64,000 nucleotides of DNA from Anaerolineaceae bacterium. Lineage in GTDB: Bacteria > Chloroflexota > Anaerolineae > Anaerolineales > Anaerolineaceae. The translations under genes were made by a program, and so were the position numbers. Position 1 is the first letter of the stretch. Every line of letters starts with the position of its first letter. Shown here piece by piece: positions 26,576 through 35,419 of this stretch. The stretch is taken from NCBI GenBank assembly GCA_030653365.1, contig JAURZL010000018.1, positions 434,001 to 498,000 on the forward strand. Reading direction: 5' to 3'. Below the pieces are notes generated by a model. The model saw only the letters and a list, made by a program, of their open reading frames with translations. It did not search any database and was not told the DNA's origin.

Positions 26576-28342
26576 TCACATCGCTTCTGGGGCTGTGATG
26601 CCCAGCAAAGTCAGATTATTTTTCAATACCTGACGGGTTGCCTTTACTAGGTTAAGTCTTAAATTACGGATGGGCTCAGTTTCTGATAGAACCGGACAAT
26701 GAGTGTAGAAATTATTAAAAGTCTTTGCCAATTCATAAGCATAATTGGCAATTTGTATGGTCCGATATTCTGCACTAGCTCTCTCCACTTCCCTGGAAAA
26801 CCTTGATAGTAAGTCAATTAATTGAATTTCTTGTGGCGATAAACCATAAGTTGGAAGTTCTGGTGCAATATCAGGATAACCAGCTTTCTTCAGAATACTT
26901 CCACAACGAACATAGGCATATTGAATGTAAGGTGCTGCCTGTCCATTAAAATCTAACGCAGATTCCCAATCAAAGGTTACCACTTTGGTGTTTTCACGTG
27001 CTTGCATAGGGTATTTGATCGCTCCAATACCAACCGCTTTGGCAGTTGCCATTTTTTGATCATCACTTAAATCCGGATTTTTCTCCTGCACAACTTGATA
27101 AGCTCGATTGGTGGCTTCGCGGATCAAGTCTTCCAGTAAAACAACAGTGCCTTCGCGGGAAGCCATTACAACATTACCTGGAAGGCTAACCAATTCATAT
27201 GGCACATGTTCGCATTGTGTCGCCCAGTGATATCCGGCAATTTCCATTGTTTTAAAAACCTGGGTGAAATGTAAAGACTGTCGCACATCGACTATATATA
27301 AAGATTTTTTTAGGTCAGGGTAGTCGGTAAATTTTTGCTTCACCAAAGCCAGATCTTCGGTTGCATATAGTGCTGTTCCATCAGATCGCAGTACAACCAG
27401 CACCCGGAATTGTTCTTTATTGAGTCCTAAAACATCATCAATCTTAACAATGACGGCACCTTCTGGTCGTTCATCGGTGGCAATGTGCTTTTGAATTAGT
27501 TCCTCTACAATTACTTTTCCAGGTTGTTCCATCTGACTGTTAAAATAATACACATTAAAATGGATATTCAATGTTTCATAAATTTGATAAAAGCCCTGCA
27601 AAGACCATTCCCTGGTTTCTTCCCACAATTGAACGATCTCAGGTTCACGTTGATCCCAACGTTTATATACAGCTCTTATTTCACTTTCAAAATCCGGGTT
27701 GGCTTCTAATTTTCCATTCGCATCCGCATAGATTTTTCCCATCCACTGTGTAATATCTTTTTCCGGTTTTTCTCCAGCATGAAATTTTTGATAACACCAA
27801 AGCCATTTAATTACATGCAATCCCATATCACCAGGATAATTGGCACGCACGACATCAAATCCGGCAAAATCCAGGATTCTGGCGAGGGTATCGCCTAGAA
27901 TGGCTGAGCGTAAATGACCCACATGAAACGCTTTATGTGTATTGGGTTGAGAAAACTCAACCATGACTCTTTCGTTTCTTCTTGGAATTCGACCAAACTT
28001 ATCATTTTGAACAGCAACTTCTTTTAATACTCGAAGAGCGTATTCTGACTGTGAGAAATAGAGGTTGAGATAACCTTTGACGGACTCAACTTTTTCGAAT
28101 CCCTTTGGTTGGCCAATGAATTCAACAAGTTGATCTGCTAATTCACCCGCTCTTAAGGGCACATTGTTTTTTATTTTCTTTTGCCGTGCTTCTGCAGCAG
28201 CCAAAGAAAACAATGAAGTAGAAATCCCCCAATGTCCACTGAATGGAATCCAATTCCATTGAATCGTAATATCAGGCAAGTCATGTTGAATGACGAATTT
28301 CTTAATTTCTTCTTCTACATATTTTTGTTCTAGATCAAACAT
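26576..28342 (-). CDS. argS: Arginyl-tRNA synthetase
   Basis: 588 aa from the ATG at 28342 (RBS CAGGTG; a GTG two codons upstream is part of that RBS). Class I synthetase that charges tRNA-Arg. HIGH motif appears as KAFHVGHLRSAILGD; the KMSK position reads VVMASREGTVVLLED, the usual degenerate form in ArgRS (MSxRxG). The C-terminal anticodon-binding helices end with HCPVLSETEPIRNLRLNLV and ITAPEAM. The N-terminal Arg-S domain is a little short. Copies B and C of the palindrome flank it on either side. Confidence 0.97.
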   Translation of the reverse strand: MFDLEQKYVEEEIKKFVIQHDLPDITIQWNWIPFSGHWGISTSLFSLAAAEARQKKIKNNVPLRAGELADQLVEFIGQPKGFEKVESVKGYLNLYFSQSEYALRVLKEVAVQNDKFGRIPRRNERVMVEFSQPNTHKAFHVGHLRSAILGDTLARILDFAGFDVVRANYPGDMGLHVIKWLWCYQKFHAGEKPEKDITQWMGKIYADANGKLEANPDFESEIRAVYKRWDQREPEIVQLWEETREWSLQGFYQIYETLNIHFNVYYFNSQMEQPGKVIVEELIQKHIATDERPEGAVIVKIDDVLGLNKEQFRVLVVLRSDGTALYATEDLALVKQKFTDYPDLKKSLYIVDVRQSLHFTQVFKTMEIAGYHWATQCEHVPYELVSLPGNVVMASREGTVVLLEDLIREATNRAYQVVQEKNPDLSDDQKMATAKAVGIGAIKYPMQARENTKVVTFDWESALDFNGQAAPYIQYAYVRCGSILKKAGYPDIAPELPTYGLSPQEIQLIDLLSRFSREVERASAEYRTIQIANYAYELAKTFNNFYTHCPVLSETEPIRNLRLNLVKATRQVLKNNLTLLGITAPEAM

Positions 28343-28397
28343 TTTCACCTGAAACTATTCAAATATCCTCAATGAATCTTTTCAATAATTTGGGGCT

Positions 28398-28468
28398 AGG
28401 TGTTTTTTGGCAGGTGTACACCCACCAAAATAAAACACCTAACAAACCCCTTTTATTGAGACGATACC
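28398..28468. repeat. Dispersed palindromic element, copy C (imperfect)
   Basis: AGGTGTTTTTTGGCAGGTGT (28398-28417) pairs imperfectly with a right arm ending CCAAAATAAAACACCT at 28440, then tail CCCCTTTTATTGAGACGATACC (28447-28468). The tail is almost the same as in copy B (CCCCGTTTTAATGAAATGATAC). It sits upstream of argS; nothing else is recognised in 28343-28580. Confidence 0.7.
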
Positions 28469-28586
28469 TCAAAGATTATAACATTAAGCCTGGAAGTCTT
28501 TTACTTTGTATGAACATAATCAAGGGGTCAATATTTTCTTTACACTGGTTTAAATTATCCGGATAATGACAAGCAACTTAAACCAA

Positions 28587-28613
28587 AAGCGGGAGGTTTG
28601 CATCTCCCACTCG
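28587..28613 (-). terminator. Weak terminator-like hairpin after rpsT
   Basis: GCGGGAG around 28589-28595 faces CTCCC at 28604-28608, read on the minus strand as CTCCC-loop-GGGAG-type stem with a CTTTTGG tract after it. The T-tract is short, so termination may be partial. Confidence 0.4.
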
Positions 28614-28634
28614 CGGTGTTTTATGAAAAATTAC

Positions 28635-28913
28635 TTACTCTGTTTCTTTTTGTAAGTCTGCAAATCGTTTCATCAAACGACTTTTGCGACGTGCAGCATT
28701 GTTCTTGTGAATGACACCTTTTTGTGCAGCCAGGTCTAAAGCTTTTACAGCTTCAACAACACTAGCCATCACAACTTCTTTTGACTCCTCTTTCTCGATT
28801 ACAGTTCGAGCTTTGGCAACAAAAGTACGGGCACGTCCACGGTACACTCTGTTTTGTACACGTCGTTTTTCATTTTGCTTGTTGCGTTTTATCGCAGATT
28901 TTATATTAGCCAA
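28635..28913 (-). CDS. rpsT: 30S ribosomal protein S20
   Basis: 92 aa from the TTG at 28913, directly after the RBS GGAGGAAATAAAG; the longer frame from 28928 would include that RBS. The sequence MANIKSAIKRNKQNEKRR at the start, RARTFVAKARTVIE in the middle and HKNNAARRKSRLMKRFADL at the end are S20 signatures. S20 binds 16S rRNA early in 30S assembly. It lies between argS and pgk on the minus strand, with its own flanking hairpins. Confidence 0.97.
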   Translation of the reverse strand: MANIKSAIKRNKQNEKRRVQNRVYRGRARTFVAKARTVIEKEESKEVVMASVVEAVKALDLAAQKGVIHKNNAARRKSRLMKRFADLQKETE

Positions 28914-29109
28914 CTTTATTTCCTCCAATTCACCTGATAAGAAGATTTCTCTACTTGAGAAGGGAACTGTTCGTCCAAAAAAATTTTACTTACGAAGGGC
29001 AGCGCGCGAATTATACCAGAAAAATAAAAAATAGGGGAAACCTAATAACTACATTTAAAATTGACTTACAGCATGGTCCAAAGTCAATTTTCAGTCATTT
29101 CTGCGAAAT

Positions 29110-29151
29110 AACAATCTGGTCTTCAGCAAATTACTGAGAGACCAGATTGTT
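29110..29151. terminator. 13-bp hairpin downstream of pgk
   Basis: AACAATCTGGTCT (29110-29122) and AGACCAGATTGTT (29139-29151) are perfectly complementary. It lies 12 bases past the pgk stop (minus strand). The following T-tract is weak on both strands, so it may stabilise the mRNA end or terminate weakly. The rest of 28914-29162 holds no gene. Confidence 0.6.
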
Positions 29152-29162
29152 TACTTGATTAA

Positions 29163-30338
29163 CTATTTATCCTGAAGGGCTGCCAGACCAGGTAGAATTT
29201 TACCTTCTAACATTTCAAGGGATGCACCACCACCAGTTGAAATATGGGTAACTTTATCGGAAAGTCCGGATTGGTTGATTGCGGAAACCGAGTCGCCACC
29301 TCCAATAATCGATACCGCACCAGAATTGGCAACAGCTTCCGCGACACCAAATGTGCCTTTGGCAAAATTTGGCATTTCAAAAACACCCATCGGACCATTC
29401 CAGACAACGGTGCCAGCCGATGCAACCACTTTTGAAAATTCTTTGACCGTTTCTGGTCCAATATCCAGAACACGCCAACCATCGGTGACATTTCCTACCG
29501 GGACCACTTTTCTTTCGGCATCATTTTCAAACGCATTCGCCAAAACCATATCAACCGGCAAATGTAGCTTTCCGCTACCTTTTGCCAGTAACTCTTTAGC
29601 TGTTTCGACAGCTTCAGCTTCAACCAGTGAATCACCCATTGAAAAACCCTGTGCTTTGAAAAACGTGTTTGCCATTCCCCCTCCAATCAATACTGCATCA
29701 GCTTTTTCTAGCAGATTATCGATCACTCCAATTTTGTCACTGATCTTCGCTCCTCCAAGAATTGCCACAAACGGCCTTGCCGGGTCAGCAACTGCCTGAC
29801 CTAAATACCGGATTTCTTTTTCCATTAGGAATCCTGCAACTGCAGGTAAGTATTGGGCGACTCCTTCGGTGGAAGCATGCGCACGGTGAGCAGAACCAAA
29901 TGCATCGTTGACATAAATATCTGCTAATTTTGCAAATTTCTTTGACATTTCAGGATCATTTTTCGATTCTGCTTTATAGAAACGTGTGTTCTCCAATACC
30001 AAAACCTCACCAGGTTCGAGCGCTGCAGCCGCTTTTTCTGCCACTTCACCTATACAATCTGCGGAAAATTTAACTGGATTGGAAATCAGGGTTGCCAAAT
30101 GTTTTGCCACAGGTTCCAACGAAAATTGTGGATCTGGCTCATCCTTGGGACGACCTAAATGAGAAAATAAAATGACCGAAGCACCATGTTCAAGCAAATA
30201 ATTTATGGTTGGTAATGCAGCAGTCATGCGCGTATCATCTTTTATTTTTCCTTCTTTGATGGGCACATTGAAATCAACCCGAACCAAAACTTTTTTTCCA
30301 CTTACATCTATATCTGTAATACTTTTTTTATTAAACAT
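29163..30338 (-). CDS. pgk: Phosphoglycerate kinase
   Basis: 391 aa monomeric-type PGK. N-terminal substrate-binding [20 protein letters not shown] with the RVDFNVP signature, [24 protein letters not shown] and [11 protein letters not shown]-terminal nucleotide domain with [32 protein letters not shown] and [12 protein letters not shown]. It transfers phosphate from 1,3-bisphosphoglycerate to ADP in glycolysis. gapA lies 118 bases upstream on the same strand, with a hairpin between. Confidence 0.98.
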   Translation of the reverse strand: MFNKKSITDIDVSGKKVLVRVDFNVPIKEGKIKDDTRMTAALPTINYLLEHGASVILFSHLGRPKDEPDPQFSLEPVAKHLATLISNPVKFSADCIGEVAEKAAAALEPGEVLVLENTRFYKAESKNDPEMSKKFAKLADIYVNDAFGSAHRAHASTEGVAQYLPAVAGFLMEKEIRYLGQAVADPARPFVAILGGAKISDKIGVIDNLLEKADAVLIGGGMANTFFKAQGFSMGDSLVEAEAVETAKELLAKGSGKLHLPVDMVLANAFENDAERKVVPVGNVTDGWRVLDIGPETVKEFSKVVASAGTVVWNGPMGVFEMPNFAKGTFGVAEAVANSGAVSIIGGGDSVSAINQSGLSDKVTHISTGGGASLEMLEGKILPGLAALQDK

Positions 30339-30387
30339 CGTTTGTTCCTGTTCTTGAGAGGATAAATTAATTAACTTCTTGATTTAA

Positions 30388-30437
30388 AATGATGCGTATT
30401 TTACCGCTCGATAATGGCGATAAAAAAACGCATCATT
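30388..30437. repeat. 10-bp inverted repeat between gapA and pgk
   Basis: AATGATGCGT (30388-30397) and ACGCATCATT (30428-30437) are complementary over a 30-base AT-rich spacer. In the gapA-pgk transcript it would form a stem-loop without a strong U-tract. It could be an RNA processing or stability element giving different gapA and pgk levels; this is inference. Confidence 0.5.
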
Positions 30438-30456
30438 GTTTTTCCTTGATCAGTTT

Positions 30457-31494
30457 TTATAGAGATTTGGCTATTTTGGCTGCTAAATCAGCAGTTCGGC
30501 AAGAATAACCCCATTCATTATCATACCAGGTAACAACCTTCACCAAAGTTCCACCTATAACCATGGTGGTTTCAGCATCAATAATTGATGAGCGTGAATC
30601 ACCTTTGAAATCCATGGAAACCAGTGGTTCTGTGCAGAAACCAAGAATCCCTTTCATCGGTCCATCAGCAGCCGCTTTAAAAGCAGCATTTAATTCTTCC
30701 ACTGTGACGGGTTTTTCAATTTCAGCAACAAAATCCACTATTGAAACTGTTGGGGTTGGGACACGTAAAGAATAACCATCGAATTTTCCCTTCAAATCAG
30801 GGATAACCAATGCAAGAGCTTTGGCTGCGCCTGTAGTTGTTGGGATAATATTCAGAGCAGCTGCACGAGCGCGGCGGGGATCACTATGAGCTACATCCAG
30901 AATGCGCTGATCATTGGTGTATGAATGGACAGTTGTCATCATTCCTCGTTTGATCACCCAATTATCATGCACAATTTTTGCTGCCGGAGCGAGACAATTG
31001 GTAGTACAGGATGCATTCGATACAACATGGTGAATCGCAGGATCATATTTGTCATCATTAACACCCAGAACGATGGTTAAATCTTCATTCTTCGCTGGAG
31101 CAGTAATGATGACTTTCTTTGCTCCACCTTTGTTAATATGAACATCTACACCAATTTTTCCTTTGGCAGGGTTGCCAATTTTGTCTCGGAATACCCCAGT
31201 GGCTTCAATAACAATTTCTACACCCAGATCTTTCCAGGGCAAATTGCTGGGATCTTTTTCAGCAAACACTTTGATTGTCTTGCCATTGATCACTAAATCA
31301 GCTCCATCTACTGTGACCGCACCTGGGAATATTCCATAGTTTGAATCATATTTAAATAAATGGGCATTGGTGGCTGCATCGAAAAGATCGTTGATAGCAA
31401 CTACTTCAAGCGTATCCGGATATGTTTCCAGAATTGCTTTTAAAACTTGGCGGCCAATCCGGCCAAAACCATTAATTCCAACTTTTACTGTCAT
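30457..31494 (-). CDS. gapA: Glyceraldehyde-3-phosphate dehydrogenase, type I
   Basis: 345 aa. NAD-binding N-terminus [19 protein letters not shown], catalytic cysteine in [14 protein letters not shown], and the C-terminal [12 protein letters not shown]. It oxidises glyceraldehyde-3-phosphate to 1,3-bisphosphoglycerate. Asp in VVAINDLFD after the second strand suggests NAD preference. Good RBS (GGAGG) before ATG 31494. It lies between yvcK and pgk on the minus strand, a common glycolytic arrangement. Confidence 0.98.
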   Translation of the reverse strand: MTVKVGINGFGRIGRQVLKAILETYPDTLEVVAINDLFDAATNAHLFKYDSNYGIFPGAVTVDGADLVINGKTIKVFAEKDPSNLPWKDLGVEIVIEATGVFRDKIGNPAKGKIGVDVHINKGGAKKVIITAPAKNEDLTIVLGVNDDKYDPAIHHVVSNASCTTNCLAPAAKIVHDNWVIKRGMMTTVHSYTNDQRILDVAHSDPRRARAAALNIIPTTTGAAKALALVIPDLKGKFDGYSLRVPTPTVSIVDFVAEIEKPVTVEELNAAFKAAADGPMKGILGFCTEPLVSMDFKGDSRSSIIDAETTMVIGGTLVKVVTWYDNEWGYSCRTADLAAKIAKSL

Positions 31495-31548
31495 ACTAAC
31501 CTCCTGTTAATTGTTCGAATAAATTTTACCACTGAATTGTATAAAAGT

Positions 31549-32898
31549 TCACAATTCAGAACTCATTTCACGGCCGATTGGACCGGTTCTTTCATTATAT
31601 AAATCTAAAATCGCAGAAGCAAGTTTTGTTGAATCATGCCGCCAAGGAGCTTCAGAATCACTAAGGTTCGCGCTATAAACTGGATATTCTTTGTCTAAGT
31701 CTTCATCCAGACAGACAAATTCGATATCCGTCGGTAGTTTGCCATTGCAATTATCGTTACAGATAACCACATCAAACAAACCTTTGTCAATGATCGCTTC
31801 GATCGTTTTGACATGATCACCACAGGAATAACCCTCCGTCTCACCTGGTTGGGTTGCCACATTACAAACATAGAATTTTAATCCCCGGCTAACACGAATG
31901 GCTTCAGTGATATCCGGAACTAATAAATTGGGAATAATACTGGTATAAAGCGATCCAGGACCGACAATTATGATGTCTGCACTAAGAATAGCTTGAAGGG
32001 TAGGTGGATATGCCAGAGGATTATTGGGTTCAAGCCAGACTCGTTTGACCTTTCCTCCCTTTCTGGGTATATCACTTTCCCCTCTTATTTTTAATTCTTT
32101 CGTTGAATCAGGTAATTGCACCTGTGCAACCAGACGTACGTCATGCAGTGTGGAAGGTAACACCTTTCCCTGAACAGCCAGAACCCGTCCTGATTCAGCA
32201 ATTGCTTCTTCAAAACTACCAGTGATATCAGTCAACGCGGTGATCAGCAGATTCCCTAAGGCATGCCCATTCAATCCTGCACCTTCTCCAAACCTGTATT
32301 GGAATAATTGAGTGGTCAATTCTTCGTCATTTGATAACGCCGCAAGACAGCTGCGAATATCACCAGGAGGAAGGATACCAATATTTCGACGTAATTCTCC
32401 GGAAGAACCACCATCATCCGCAACCGTTACGATCGCTGTTATATTGGCAGTATGTTTCTTTAATCCGCGTAATAGCGCCGATAATCCCGTTCCACCTCCA
32501 ATGACAACAATTCTTTTCCCTTTATCAAGTTTCTGATATTGACTGACCGTATCGACCAGATGTTTTCCAGGACGCAAGAATGGTTTTAGGAGCGTGCGGT
32601 TAATCCCCCAGATACCAACCACAATCATAAAAATTCCTCCTAATCCAAAAATTAAGGCGCGAATGGGTCGGGACAGAAAACGCAGAGAAAGGAAAGCGAG
32701 GATGGGTAAATACCAGGTGTCTGGCGTATTACGATATACATCAAGGACAAGAACAGCAAATCCCAGACCAATCATCATAGAACCTGATATCACCAATAGT
32801 CCCCAACGTTTGATGCCAATTCCCGGTACGAACCATCTTAAAAATCGAATAATATGGTATGTAATTCGTTTTTGAAGGGAATATTGTCTTGATTTCAT
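31549..32898 (-). CDS. yvcK: YvcK-family (gluconeogenesis factor) protein with N-terminal membrane segments
   Basis: 449 aa from the ATG at 32898; a start at 32955 is possible, and neither has a strong RBS. Two hydrophobic segments at the start (WGLLVISGSMMIGLGFAVLV and IFGLGGIFMIVVGIWGI) precede a CofD-like Rossmann domain: RIVVIGGGTGLSALLRGLKK, TVADDGGSSGELRRNIGILP and VGPGSLYTSIIPNLLVPDI. YvcK proteins bind UDP-sugars and influence carbon metabolism, cell shape and antibiotic resistance. Bacillus YvcK is about 317 aa and soluble, so the about 110-residue membrane extension is notable. Followed by gapA. Confidence 0.9.
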   Translation of the reverse strand: MKSRQYSLQKRITYHIIRFLRWFVPGIGIKRWGLLVISGSMMIGLGFAVLVLDVYRNTPDTWYLPILAFLSLRFLSRPIRALIFGLGGIFMIVVGIWGINRTLLKPFLRPGKHLVDTVSQYQKLDKGKRIVVIGGGTGLSALLRGLKKHTANITAIVTVADDGGSSGELRRNIGILPPGDIRSCLAALSNDEELTTQLFQYRFGEGAGLNGHALGNLLITALTDITGSFEEAIAESGRVLAVQGKVLPSTLHDVRLVAQVQLPDSTKELKIRGESDIPRKGGKVKRVWLEPNNPLAYPPTLQAILSADIIIVGPGSLYTSIIPNLLVPDITEAIRVSRGLKFYVCNVATQPGETEGYSCGDHVKTIEAIIDKGLFDVVICNDNCNGKLPTDIEFVCLDEDLDKEYPVYSANLSDSEAPWRHDSTKLASAILDLYNERTGPIGREMSSEL

Positions 32899-33042
32899 TA
32901 AATTTATAATAATTCGATTTATTGTGTGAGTCAATAAAAATAAATTATCGATCACGCATTATCAAAAATAACTTTTTTACGGGTATTTAATCACCTTTAT
33001 CAAAATTTCATATCGAAATGAAAGACTCACCTAAGGTGGCTA

Positions 33043-33059
33043 TGCTATAATTCTGCTTG
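33043..33059 (+). promoter_or_regulatory. Extended -10 promoter giving a near-leaderless ROK kinase mRNA
   Basis: TGCTATAAT (33043-33051) is an extended -10 box. Its predicted start point, about seven bases on, falls at 33058-33060, and the ATG is at 33060. No RBS is visible. The -35 region is weak. Confidence 0.5.
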
Positions 33060-34016
33060 ATGGATATTTATATAGTCTCAGATGTAGGTGGAACTCAAAT
33101 CAGAGTTGCTGCATTTGAAGTCTCCACTTTAAATCGTATCAGCTTAAAAAAAATTCCGACCCAATTCAAAGGACAACTACCGGTTGAACGATTAATTCAA
33201 TTGATCCATGACATCAAAAAAGACTTTTCTGTAAGAGCGATTGCTGTTGCTGCACCAGGGTTTTTGGATCCAGATTTAGGTATTGTTTATGAAGCACCCA
33301 ATATACCCGGTTGGGATGATTATCCCCTCAAGAAAATTCTGGAGGATGAATTTAATGCGCCAATATTTATAGGCAATGATGCAAATTTAGCAGCATTAGC
33401 AGAATGGAAATTTGGTGCTGGTATTGGTCATAAAAACCTTTTATACCTGACCATTTCAACCGGCATCGGTAGTGGTGCTATCATTAATAATCAACTTTTG
33501 CTAGGTAATAAAGGGCTCGCAGGAGAATTTGGACATGTGACAGTTTTGCCGGATGGCCCCATGTGTGGTTGTGGTAAACGAGGTCATATCGAAGCCTTAG
33601 CTTCTGGAACAGCTATCATGAATTATATCCATGAGCAAATCACAGCTGGCAGACGGACAACTCTGACGAAACTGGCGAAAATTACTGGCAAAGATATTTC
33701 ATTAGCAGCTCAAAATGGCGATGAAATTGCCCTGGAAGCCTATCACCGAGCTGGAAAATTCTTAGGGATTGCACTGGCAAATTTTCTACACATGTTAAAT
33801 CCTTCGATTGTTATCCTCGGGGGTGGAGTATCAACATCGGGTGAATTGCTTTTTGCACCGATGAGAATATCATTGGAAGAGTCGTTAATTTCTCCAGCCT
33901 ATTTGGAAGGATTGACGATTACAACGGCTCAATTAGGGGATGATGTTGGACTTAAAGGTGCCTTAGCTTTATTGGTGACCAAGTTATCAACTGATCAACA
34001 AGTTCTTGCATTGTAA
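33060..34016 (+). CDS. ROK-family glucokinase-like sugar kinase
   Basis: 318 aa from the ATG at 33060. N-terminal ATP loop VSDVGGTQIRVAAFEV, catalytic region IFIGNDANLAALAEWKFGAG, the second phosphate loop LYLTISTGIGSGAII, and the ROK zinc motif MCGCGKRGHIEALASG. It probably phosphorylates glucose or a related hexose with ATP, feeding the nearby glycolytic genes transcribed the other way. Two aminotransferase/sensor genes follow with a 77-bp gap, so it may be monocistronic. Confidence 0.9.
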   Translation: MDIYIVSDVGGTQIRVAAFEVSTLNRISLKKIPTQFKGQLPVERLIQLIHDIKKDFSVRAIAVAAPGFLDPDLGIVYEAPNIPGWDDYPLKKILEDEFNAPIFIGNDANLAALAEWKFGAGIGHKNLLYLTISTGIGSGAIINNQLLLGNKGLAGEFGHVTVLPDGPMCGCGKRGHIEALASGTAIMNYIHEQITAGRRTTLTKLAKITGKDISLAAQNGDEIALEAYHRAGKFLGIALANFLHMLNPSIVILGGGVSTSGELLFAPMRISLEESLISPAYLEGLTITTAQLGDDVGLKGALALLVTKLSTDQQVLAL

Positions 34017-34093
34017 GTTCATTTTTAATAATTTATTTTCAATTTCAAAATCTGATTTTTAAATCAGTTCAAAAAATCATAGGAGGAAATTAA

Positions 34094-35410
34094 ATGAAAG
34101 CCCTGAATGTCCCTGGCCCAAAGGCGAAAGAATTTATCGCGCGTGACCATAAAGTCGTCTCACCATCGTATCCACGAGGATATCCATTTGTAATGGATCA
34201 TGGAAGAGGTACAGAAGTCTGGGACGTGGATGGAAATCGGTTTCTTGATTTTGCTGCGGGTATCGCCGTTGCTTCAACAGGGCACAGCCATCCGGATGTC
34301 GTCAAAGCCATTCAAGAACAGGCAGAGAAATTCATTCATATCTCTTCAGATTTTTATCATGAAAAATGGATTGAACTCTCTGAAAAACTTGCAGAAATTT
34401 CTCCTTTTCAGGAAGATACAAGAGTATTTTTGACCAATTCTGGTACTGAAAGTGTTGAGGGTGCCATTAAACTTGCCCGCTATCATACAAATCGATCCAA
34501 TTTTATTGGTTTTCTTGGTGGTTTTCATGGCCGAACTATGGGCGCAGTAACCTTTACCGCCAGCAAACCTAATTACAAACGAAGATTTTTTCCATTGATG
34601 AATGGGGTTACCCATGTTCCATTCCCTGATCCTTACAGACCCATTTTACACCTTGAACCCGGTCAGGATTATGGGGAACGGATCGTTGAATACATTGAAG
34701 AACAAATTTTTGAAAAAATCATTCCCGCTGAGGAAGTGGCTGGTATCATGGTAGAACCGATACAAGGGGAAGGTGGTTATATTGTCCCACCTCCAGGCTT
34801 TTTCCCAGCTTTGAGATCGCTTTGTGATAGGCATGGTATTTTATTAATTGCTGACGAAGTTCAGGCAGGAATGGGACGCACAGGTAAATGGTGGTCAATA
34901 GAAAATTTTGGTGTTGAACCAGATATTATCACATCAGCAAAAGGGATCGCCTCAGGCATTCCATTAGGTGCCTTGATAACGAAAAAATCAGTGATGAGCT
35001 GGCCAAAAGGTTCGCATGGCAACACATACGGCGGTAACCCGATCGCGTGTGTCGCTGCGCTGGCAACAATTAACGCAATTCAAAATGGCTACATGGAAAA
35101 TGCCAGAGTAACCGGTAGTTACACCATTGGAAAATTGAAGGAAATGAAAACGCGTCATCCTTCCATCGGAGAGGTGCGTGGTATGGGTTTAATGATTGGT
35201 ATCGAATTTGTAAAAGATATTAAAAGCAAAAAAGAGGATGCCCGTATCCGTGACCGAATTGTAGATCTCGCGTTTGAGTATGGTTTGTTAACATTAGGGT
35301 GTGGAAAGAGTGTTATCAGGGTTTCACCGCCACTATGTACCACCAAAGAACAAATGATTGAGGGATTGGATATTCTCGACCACGTCATTTCTCTTGCTGA
35401 AAACGAGTAA
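34094..35410 (+). CDS. Class III (acetylornithine/GABA-type) aminotransferase
   Basis: 438 aa, PLP-dependent fold type I. Motifs: FLTNSGTESVEGAIKLARY, FLGGFHGRTMGAVTFT, VEPIQGEGGYIVPPPGFF, LLIADEVQAGMGRTGKWW and the PLP lysine in TSAKGIASGIPLGALI. The N-terminus VPGPKAKEFIARDHKVVSPS matches the subgroup often labelled acetylornithine aminotransferase family, which includes GABA and broad amino-acid transaminases. No arginine-biosynthesis gene is near, so the substrate is left open. RBS AGGAGGAAATT. Confidence 0.9.
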   Translation: MKALNVPGPKAKEFIARDHKVVSPSYPRGYPFVMDHGRGTEVWDVDGNRFLDFAAGIAVASTGHSHPDVVKAIQEQAEKFIHISSDFYHEKWIELSEKLAEISPFQEDTRVFLTNSGTESVEGAIKLARYHTNRSNFIGFLGGFHGRTMGAVTFTASKPNYKRRFFPLMNGVTHVPFPDPYRPILHLEPGQDYGERIVEYIEEQIFEKIIPAEEVAGIMVEPIQGEGGYIVPPPGFFPALRSLCDRHGILLIADEVQAGMGRTGKWWSIENFGVEPDIITSAKGIASGIPLGALITKKSVMSWPKGSHGNTYGGNPIACVAALATINAIQNGYMENARVTGSYTIGKLKEMKTRHPSIGEVRGMGLMIGIEFVKDIKSKKEDARIRDRIVDLAFEYGLLTLGCGKSVIRVSPPLCTTKEQMIEGLDILDHVISLAENE

Positions 35411-35419
35411 AATTATTGT

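Noticed and set aside
29275..29799. 174-aa plus-strand ORF antisense to pgk
   Set aside because: Ala/Pro/Ser-rich shadow of a strongly conserved gene.
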